From Sthenelais limicola (Eukaryota; Annelida; Polychaeta; Phyllodocida; Sigalionidae), in the NCBI GenBank assembly GCA_942159475.1, contig OW804096.1:13689871-13753870 (forward strand): a DNA stretch of 64,000 nucleotides. Reading direction: 5' to 3'. The notes under the pieces were generated by a model, which did no database searches, was not told where the DNA came from, and saw nothing but the letters and a program-made list of their open reading frames with translations. The first letter of the stretch is position 1, and every line of letters begins with the position of its first letter. Below are positions 57,449 through 64,000 of this stretch, one piece after another. The position numbers and the translations under genes were made by a program.

Positions 57449-57650
57449 ACCCTGCCCACACACAGCCGATTTGGCACACACGATTGCCCCCCGATTTGGG
57501 TCTCACGATGAATCCTAGGATCTCATTTCAAACCCTGGTTTATGTTTTTGAAATAACATAAACCAGGATTTAAAATGAAATCATAGGACTAATCGAGAGA
57601 CCCAAATCGTGGGGCAATCGTGGGACAAATCGGCTGTGTGTGGGCAGGGT
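57449..57650. mobile_element. F8 fold-back element, long palindrome
   Basis: Arms of nearly 100 bp (CCCTGCCCACACACAGCCGA...CTGGTTTATG and the reverse complement) around a loop of about 15 bp. Spans most of its own length, so it can form one continuous hairpin. Confidence 0.85.
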
Positions 57651-57737
57651 CTTACTGATGCTTGGGCGTCACTGGGCGCAGGGGTAAGACGTATGGATAC
57701 AGTGTGGTTGGAAGGAAGGGGGTGTGTATTGCTTGCT

Positions 57738-57797
57738 TTACTCAGTTTAGGCTCAGAGGTGAAAGGGTCCCTCCAAACTGAGGGAAAGCCTCTCGCT
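57738..57797. mobile_element. F3-related end fragment
   Basis: CTCAGTTTAGGCTCAGAGG and AACTGAGGGAAAGCCTCTCG match the altered right end of the 38179 element in reverse. Confidence 0.5.
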
Positions 57798-57927
57798 CAT
57801 GGGATTCGAATCTGGGGCTCTTAAGCATGTCTCAAAGTCAGGAGCTTTTTTTTCATTCACTTTTCAAAGTCAGGAGCTCAAAAAAATACCATAGTAGGAT
57901 GCCTTTCTTAAGGCTTGGACTTTTTGA

Positions 57928-57990
57928 AAGTTATCCCTCCCCTCCCCTCCCCCCCCCCCCCCCCCCCCCCCCCCCCCACACACACACACA
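57928..57990. repeat. Poly(C) then (CA)n
   Basis: About 30 consecutive C, followed by ACACACACACA. Confidence 0.9.
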
Positions 57991-58009
57991 ACTTTGGGTG
58001 TGAATTATA

Positions 58010-58300
58010 AGGCCCGATTACATGAAGCCGATTTCTCAGCCGATTCGTATCTGCCATCGCCGGTCCCACACGATGGTTCGATCAATTTAATAATTTCGTG
58101 CTAAATCAACCGATTTATCTTGTAGCCCTGATATTACTCTAAGCTTGTAGTTGTTCACACCAGACTGGTCAATTTTGTCGCCGACAATGACACATAGCTG
58201 AGCTTATCGGCGACGGCAAATTGAAGTGAAAACAGACACAATTATCGCGCCAAATCAAGACAAATCAATCCTCACATATGATCCTAAAATCCTAATGGCG
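58010..58300. other. Possible decayed MITE
   Basis: GGCCCGATTACATGAAGCCG followed by TCTCAGCCGATTCG resembles a transposon terminus. TTTGTCGCCGACAATGACAC and TATCGGCGACGGCAAATTGA form a partial inverted pair. Confidence 0.3.
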
Positions 58301-58452
58301 TCAATGCTGCTGTCCAAGACTCACTTTTGCAAACCCTGAACATTTACGAAATTTCTACTTTTGTATTTTTTCCGTGCAAACCCACTCATAATTTATTCTT
58401 AAAGTTGAATGGAAATGGTGTCAGCTATTCCCCCTATCCCTCGATCCCTGTA

Positions 58453-58543
58453 CACTCTATTCGAGATCTACTTGGAGCGGCTTGCCGTAGGGTTACCATT
58501 GGGTCGCTTTGATGTTTACTCTAAGTAGGTCTCGAACAGAGTG
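58453..58543. mobile_element. F11-like miniature element
   Basis: CACTCTATTCGAGATCTACT and AGTAGGTCTCGAACAGAGTG, TA on both sides; the inner arms differ from the other two copies. Confidence 0.65.
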
Positions 58544-58775
58544 TAGTGAAGTGAATTAAACCTTGTAAGTTGAACAGTTATATATACATTGACACATAGT
58601 TTTGTCTTGGTTTCAACACTCCCATAAATCTATCACTACCCCCCAGTTAGCTTATACTATACATGTCCAAACATAGTTGACAGGATGACCTTGGAGGTGA
58701 CCTCTCCTTCACCCGAATGACTACATCCCCCACGTGGTGGCGCTTGACTCTACTTGTTCACTGTCACCTCCATGT

Positions 58776-59022
58776 GGGGGAAATCGCCAGAAAATGTACA
58801 ATTCGTCTTCACCAATCCTCTCAAATAGCCTAAATTTAAGACAAAAATGACTTTCCAAATGCAGTTTAACATTATCAAACAGATTGTTTGAATCAAGGCA
58901 ATATCAAATATACTGTTTTAAACTCGTTGTATATACCAAGCATTGGCCATTTTTCAGTTTAATTTAGCAGAATTTACTAAATGTGTAGAGATGCCAATTG
59001 TACATTTTCTGAAGATCTCACA
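58776..59022 (-). mobile_element. F1 MITE, GAAATCGCC end variant, right end decayed
   Basis: Left end GGGGGAAATCGCCAG; right end GAAGATCTCAC has lost TGACCC. A small insert near 58920 lengthens it. Confidence 0.8.
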
Positions 59023-59255
59023 GGAATGTACGTCTCTAGTAATTGTACTAAAATCAGTATTTAAAAAAAAAATCCAAAAAAATGTCAACACCCCCGCACC
59101 ACCATTAAAAAACCCAATTATAACAAAATTCAAAGTTGATTCTCTTCGACAACCTACAGTATTCATGGCATCTTTGATACATGTAAAACTGAAATAGGCT
59201 GAAACAAGCGGGAAAGCTTCCTAACCAAGAACCATTAAAATGTACATTTCTCTTG

Positions 59256-59360
59256 TTTGAAGCAACTATTCTTTCGAAATAGACATTTTTTTTCATTTCC
59301 TGGAAGGTGGTTTCCTAAAAACTGTGTTAAGCTATATAAATAGGAAAGACGCCTATTTCT
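59256..59360. mobile_element. F2 fragment
   Basis: AGCAACTATTCTTTCG through GAAGGTGGTTTCCTAAAAAC to the right-end-like GGAAAGACGCCTATTT; left part missing. Confidence 0.55.
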
Positions 59361-59410
59361 TCCCTGGATACCGTAGTGTGAGGTATTGTACATATCAGAC
59401 GGTGCTAAAT

Positions 59411-59645
59411 GGGTCAGATTTTCAGAAAATGTACAATTGGCAGCTGTACACATTTAGTAAATTCAGCTAAATTAGGCTGCAATTTGGTCAATACTAGGTA
59501 AATTCGAGTATATTCGGCCTTGCATTGATTCTAGCAATCATTTTGGTTGGGTTGAACTGTATTTTGAACTTTATTTTCGTCTGAAAATTGGGTTATTTGA
59601 GAAGATTACTGTAGGCGAATTGTACACTTTCTGAAAATCTGATCC
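59411..59645 (+). mobile_element. F1 MITE, full length
   Basis: 235 bp, AAAT on both sides; final CTGATCC has one change. Confidence 0.88.
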
Positions 59646-59830
59646 AAATACTGATTGTGGTTATTACATAGTATAGATGTGCCCAGAAGAGTTCATGTTG
59701 TCCCTCATACTGAATCATCCAATGATCCATTAGTCTGGTGGGTGCCTCGATCAAATGTCACGAAAGCACAAAAAACCACTGAGTCAGAGAAATAGCTTTT
59801 GTGTTCATTAGATTACAAGGAACAATAGAA

Positions 59831-60051
59831 TAGACCTTCAGAAATGTTAAACAGGCAGCTAATCGCATTGGCTAAATTCAGTTAGATTAAGCTGAGAATT
59901 AAGCTGATAGATACCAGGTATATCTGAGTATAATATCATTTGGTATTGTGTTGATTAAGAATCGGTTCAGTTATTTTGAATTGCAACTTAAATTTGGAAT
60001 ATTTGAGAGGATTTGTGAAGGCGAATTGTATACTTTCTGACAATCTGACCC
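59831..60051 (+). mobile_element. F1 MITE, degenerate left end
   Basis: Starts at CCTTCAGAAATG; right end CAATCTGACCC. Confidence 0.72.
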
Positions 60052-60085
60052 ACATGATTTTTTGACGCATTGACCCATGTATCTT

Positions 60086-60278
60086 CAGTCTAGGCCCAAA
60101 GTTGAAAAATGAAGGGAAATCCTCTCGCCTAAAATCCCAAAAAGTCATTATAATTCAATTAAGACCGCAAATTGTCATTATATTCCCATTAAAACGCCGA
60201 GTTCTAGGCCAGGAAACCGTTTAGCGAGGTAGGCTGACATACTATTCTTATCTGATGTGAGGGTTTGGACCTGGAGTG
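60086..60278. mobile_element. F3 element
   Basis: CAGTCTAGGCCCAAAGTTG...GTTTGGACCTGGAGTG, same direction as 37926. Confidence 0.8.
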
Positions 60279-60305
60279 TGTTGTTGTGATAAAGTGACCA
60301 ATAGT

Positions 60306-60533
60306 ATTTTCAGAAAATGTACAATTCAATTTCGCCAATCTTCTCAAATAACCCAAATTTCAGACGAAAATATAGTTCAAAATACAGTTCAACCTAACCA
60401 AACACATTGCTAGAATCAATGCAATGCCGAATATACTCGAATTTACCTAGTATTGACCATTTTACAGTCTAATTTAGCAGAATTTACTAAATGTGTTGAT
60501 CTGTCGATTGTACATCTTCTGAAGATATGACCC
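60306..60533 (-). mobile_element. F1 MITE, left end clipped
   Basis: Starts at ATTTTCAGAAAATG (GGGTCAG lost), 28 bp after the F3 element; right end GATATGACCC. Confidence 0.8.
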
Positions 60534-60943
60534 ATATATTACATGGAATGGGTGGGGTCGGGGGCTGGTAGGTATATTCTATAGTTCTTAACTGGACACG
60601 GGTGGAGGTGAGGGGAGGGAGGACCAGCTAGGACCACTCCTTTAGGTAATGAGGCCCGCCATCCTGATACACATCACCGCCATCACCGCCATTACAGTGT
60701 TCTGGATGGTCGCCATCAGGCCTGTAATGTCATTCATGATGATAAGACAAGGGGAGCTGTCCCCCAAATCTGAGTTCCTCCATCCTATCCCAGCTGTTGT
60801 TTTCATGAGGAGGTGACAGATTTCGAGAGGTTTAATGGAATTCCGTCTTCCACCCATCCCCATCAAAGAGATGTCCCCGCAGTACGGGTATCATGTTACC
60901 AACTATAGGTACAAGAGGCAAGAGCTGGGACTGTTGAGGGAGA

Positions 60944-60981
60944 GAGGAGGAGGAGGAGGAGGAGGAGGAGGAGGAGGAGGG
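60944..60981. repeat. (GGA)n microsatellite
   Basis: About 12 GGA units; read in reverse it makes a poly-leucine run in a spurious frame. Confidence 0.9.
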
Positions 60982-61191
60982 CCTGATTAAGATTAATCCA
61001 TGCTTGGTAGATGTGGAGCGGTAGTGAAGGGAAGGTCAATCTAGAACACATGAATCTCAATAGATCTGTAACTGAGCCTTTCTTCTTTTTATAAACTCTT
61101 TTCCAAAAAGCTGGTTCAATTTCCAAGGTCGTTCTGATTCCCCGAAACGTTGAAATTCCCGAAATTTCTACTACCTCAATCGCCTGCATAT

Positions 61192-61420
61192 CGGTCAGAT
61201 TTTCAGAAAATGTACAATTGGCAGCTGTACACATTAAGTAAATTCTGCTAAATTAGGCTGCAATTTGGTCAATACTAGGTAAATTCGAGTATATTCGGCC
61301 TTGCATTGATTCTAGCAATCTGTTTGGTTAGGTTGAACTGTATTTTGAACTTTATTTAAAATGTGGGTTATTTGAGAAGATTGGTGAAGGTGAATTGTAC
61401 ATTTTCTGAAAACCTGACCC
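61192..61420 (+). mobile_element. F1 MITE, first of a tandem duplicate
   Basis: CGGTCAGATTTTCAG...AACCTGACCC, ATAT flanks on both sides. Followed by 136 bp that is repeated after the next copy. Confidence 0.87.
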
Positions 61421-61556
61421 ATATATTTTTTTTTATTCAACATTTTTATACAGCAAGACAGCTATTTGTCAAAACCAGTGCTCACGGGGTGGTCCATGCT
61501 ATTCTGCCTGGGGCTGTCTCCATTGTGGATATAATTACTATTGAATGCTAACTAAT

Positions 61557-61785
61557 GGGTCAGATTTTCAGAAAATGTACAATTGGCAGCTCTACACATT
61601 TAGTAAATTTTGCTAATTTAGCCTGCAATTTGGTCAATACTAGGTGAATTCGAGTATATTTGGCATTGCATTGATTCTAGCAGTCTGTTTGGTTAGGTTG
61701 AACTGTGTTTTGAACTTTATTTAAAATGTGGGTTATTTGAGAAGATTGGTGAAGGTTAATTGTACATTTTCTGAAAACTTGACCC
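61557..61785 (+). mobile_element. F1 MITE, second of a tandem duplicate
   Basis: GGGTCAGATTTTCAG...AACTTGACCC. Shares with 61192 the internal loss after CTTTATTTAAAATG. Confidence 0.87.
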
Positions 61786-62224
61786 ATATATTTTTTTTTT
61801 ATTCAACATTTTTATACAGCAAGACAGCTATTTGTCAAAACCAGTGCTCATGGGGCGGTCCATGCTATTCTGCCTGGGGCTGTTTCTATTGTGGATATAA
61901 TTACTATTGAATGCTAACTAATACATTGCGCTATAGCAGCAATTAAAGCTGCATTCCCAGGATTTAAGATCGAGTGGTTCTTCTGGAATTACATTCATAT
62001 TAGTTCCCAGACTCAATATTATCTATCTCTGTTTCAATGAAAAGTAAAATTAATGTCTAAATTCTGTGTTTTTATGATCGGGAACACACAGGGATATGTA
62101 TAGAAGCCATCATCACAGTTCTGTAGATGCACTGAATGGTCACATGTGGCGCCTCTGTGCCACATCAAGCCCCATGTTTCTTTCTGTGTGCCAACGAATT
62201 TTCCCCGTCAACGACTATCTGTAT

Positions 62225-62272
62225 GGAACAAGGCTAAGGAGGTCACACTGTTGACTAAGGAGGTCACACTGG
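62225..62272. repeat. Short tandem duplication
   Basis: CTAAGGAGGTCACACTG occurs twice, 24 bp apart. Confidence 0.75.
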
Positions 62273-62578
62273 TGACCACCAGTACGGGAGGACGAGTATT
62301 TCTTCTCAAAGAAACCTTAACGATTGGGAAAAGGTGGGGCAGTGTACTAGTTAGCTTAACAAGTGAAAACTGAGATTTGTTTAGAAATTAGCTGGGAATA
62401 TGGAGCTTTAAGTTACGTTAGAGGGAGTGACATTGGGATGTTTATCAACTATCTATTCTATGCGAGTTCTCGCTTTTTGTTGATAGGGTAATATCAATAT
62501 TTCCGAACTTTTACAATTTGATCCCCCCATCTTATATTTCAATTTCCCTTAACGTGTTAATTACACGAAGTTTTACAC

Positions 62579-62757
62579 CGGGTCAAAGCATCGCAATATG
62601 TACAATTGGTAGCTCTACACATTACAGCAAATTCTGCTAAATTAGGCTGAAAATGATAAAATATTATACCTATATCTGAGAATCTGTTCACTTATTCAAA
62701 CTGAATTTTGAACTTTATTTTTGTATTAAATTTGGTTTATTTGAGTGAATTTCTGAA
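62579..62757 (+). mobile_element. F1 MITE, truncated
   Basis: Left end CGGGTCAAAGCATCGCAATA, decayed; the right end is lost at TTTGAGTGAATTTCTG. Confidence 0.65.
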
Positions 62758-63034
62758 TACATTTTTTTAATAAATTTTATTGAGTCCATTTTCATATAAT
62801 GATAATCTCATGGGAACCCAAATAAAAAGCTAGTTGATACAATTATTCAAGAAGAATTTATCATATTAAAAAATATTTGCGGTTGTGCCTGTACAATACG
62901 ATAGAGACGAGTGGTTGTCATTGCTTGGTATCCTACCTGATGTTGTATGATTGTTATGTCAGAAAATGAACAGGTGAAAGAAAATATGAAAATAAAAAAA
63001 CCATAAAATATAAGGTACTTAACGAATCGTGTCT

Positions 63035-63100
63035 TAGAATTGTAAGAGCCTCGACGGCAGGATATTGTGAATAAAAACCTAAAAAAAAATAAAAAAATAT
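63035..63100 (+). repeat. GGCAGGATA retroelement tail
   Basis: TAAGAGCCTCGACGGCAGGA, GTGAATAAAAACC, A-rich run. Confidence 0.5.
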
Positions 63101-63288
63101 TTGTGGCTATATTATGTGGTGACGATCTATAGAGACCTTAGGTGAGTCTCTGGGGCTGAGTCTGGTGTTGAGCAATGAGAGGTGGAGAGCAGTAAGGTGA
63201 ATCCTCCTACTCCTCCCACTCCTCCCACTCACTCTGTCTGGCCCACCACTCTACCCACCCACTCACCCACTCACTCCTGGGTCAGATT

Positions 63289-63513
63289 TTCAGAAAATGT
63301 ACAATACGCCTTCACCAATCCTCTCAAATAACCCACATTTAACAGAAAAATGAGCTTCAAAATGCAGTTTAACACAACAGAACTGATACTTTAAATCAAT
63401 GCGATACCAAATATACTCAGATATACCCGATATTCATCATTTTTCAGCCTAATTTAATAGAATTTCCTAAATGTGTAGAGCTGGCAATTGTACATTTTCG
63501 GAAAATCTGACCC
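63289..63513 (-). mobile_element. F1 MITE
   Basis: GGGTCAGATTTTCAG...AATCTGACCC, embedded in a CACTCCT-rich stretch; no clear target duplication. Confidence 0.84.
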
Positions 63514-63569
63514 ACCCACTCCTGCTGCTGACCCATACACGAGCAGGTAGAGAGAGCTACTCCTTGTCT

Positions 63570-63662
63570 GGGGTAAATACCTGCTGCTGGGGTAAATACC
63601 TGCTGCTGGGGTAAATACCTGCTGCTGGGGTAAATACCTGCTGCTGGGGTAAATACCTGGGG
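63570..63662. repeat. Minisatellite, 19-bp unit, about five copies
   Basis: GGGGTAAATACCTGCTGCT repeated head to tail with almost no change. Adjoining open frames on the minus strand translate it as repeats of YLPQQQVFTPAAGI type. Confidence 0.9.
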
Positions 63663-63732
63663 TAGAATAAGACAGGATCCAGGTGGTGGCACCCTTTGTC
63701 CCCATGGAAGCATGGGGTGCTTGTGGTGGCTG

Positions 63733-63790
63733 TCTAAACCCTCGGATCAGATCAGATATAAATGATAAGTCAGTGATTAGACGCCTACTA
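63733..63790. mobile_element. F3 fragment
   Basis: TAAACCCTCGGATCAGATC to TTAGACGCCTACTA, cut off by the GA-rich tract that follows. Confidence 0.6.
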
Positions 63791-63897
63791 GAGAGAGAGG
63801 GGGAGAGACAGGGGGAAGGAGAGAGAGAGAGAGAGGTGAAAGAGATGGAGAGGGAGAGAGAAAGGTGAAAGAGAGGGAGAGGGAGAGTGAGTGAGAG

Positions 63898-63940
<43 letters not shown>

Positions 63941-64000
63941 GAGACAGGGGGAAGGAGAGTGAGAGAGAAAGGTGAGAGAGAGAGAGAGGGAGAGAGAAAG
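63790..64000. repeat. (GA)n-rich tract running off the window
   Basis: GAGAGAG with AAAGGTGAAAGAG variants repeated; AGACAGGGGGAAGGAGAG occurs twice. Confidence 0.9.

Larger units (their letters stand above)
61192..61922. repeat. Tandem duplication of a 365-bp unit (F1 MITE plus 136 bp)
   Basis: Unit 1 is about 61192-61556 and unit 2 about 61557-61922. Beyond the MITE both share ACAGCAAGACAGCTATTTGT and GGATATAATTACTATTGAAT with few differences, so the duplication is recent. The junction coincides with the GGGTCAG terminus. Confidence 0.88.

Noticed and set aside
57790..57840. tRNA-like box B (GATTCGAATCC)
   Set aside because: No box A at the right distance, and the sequence overlaps an F3-related fragment.
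61363..61910. Two similar frames beginning [18 protein letters not shown]
   Set aside because: Recurring translation of the F1 right end; the same peptide string appears from many copies and reflects the transposon, not a gene family.

Overview
The window looks like AT-rich nuclear DNA from an animal. It is gene-poor, packed with small DNA transposons and simple repeats, and holds one intron-containing gene that can be read confidently. The gene structure (nine exons, GT/AG introns, signal peptide) is metazoan. The repeat style (dense short inverted-repeat elements, 5'-truncated non-LTR elements, hammerhead-like relics) is like that of molluscs and other lophotrochozoans, but the species cannot be named from the sequence.

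The gene, at 19126-25979 (+), encodes a 295-residue protein of the PPT2 family, a lysosomal palmitoyl-protein thioesterase-like hydrolase. All nine exons join in frame, and the Ser/Asp/His triad candidates and two glycosylation sequons can be seen. A TATA-less upstream region lies at about 18700-19125. Its introns have collected a tRNA-derived pseudogene (intron 4), a 91-bp inverted-repeat element (intron 3), a pogo-like 174-bp element (intron 8), a full GGGTCAG element (intron 7) and a retroelement tail (intron 8).

Most of the rest consists of repeats. The dominant one, F1, is a roughly 235-bp non-coding inverted-repeat element ending GGGTCAG...CTGACCC. About 40 copies or fragments are present, on both strands. 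Fifteen have matching 4-bp flanking duplications. One end occurs in two forms: GGGTCAGATTTTCAG or GGGTGAAATCGCCAG. At least fifteen further inverted-repeat families were found by comparing copies within the window (F2 to F16 in the entries), several with clear TA or 4-bp target duplications.

Nested insertions give a relative history. At 16413-18425 an F12 element was split by a 5'-truncated non-LTR retrotransposon carrying the end of a reverse transcriptase, and that was itself split by a fold-back element. At 11241-11993 an F6 element was split by another retroelement-like insert. At 55191-55620 an F3 element was split by about 220 bp. At 61192-61922 a 365-bp unit is tandemly duplicated with its breakpoint at an F1 end.

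Possible functional non-coding signals are a hammerhead-ribozyme-like fold at 47792-47831 (-) with three decayed relatives, and three promoter-like clusters with CRE/CCAAT/E-box/YY1 words near 5145, 39416-39650 and 45242-45561. Long pyrimidine/purine tracts fill 42918-43340, 48040-48290, 49205-49733, 50080-50480 and 63790-64000. The long open frames over them are low-complexity artefacts.
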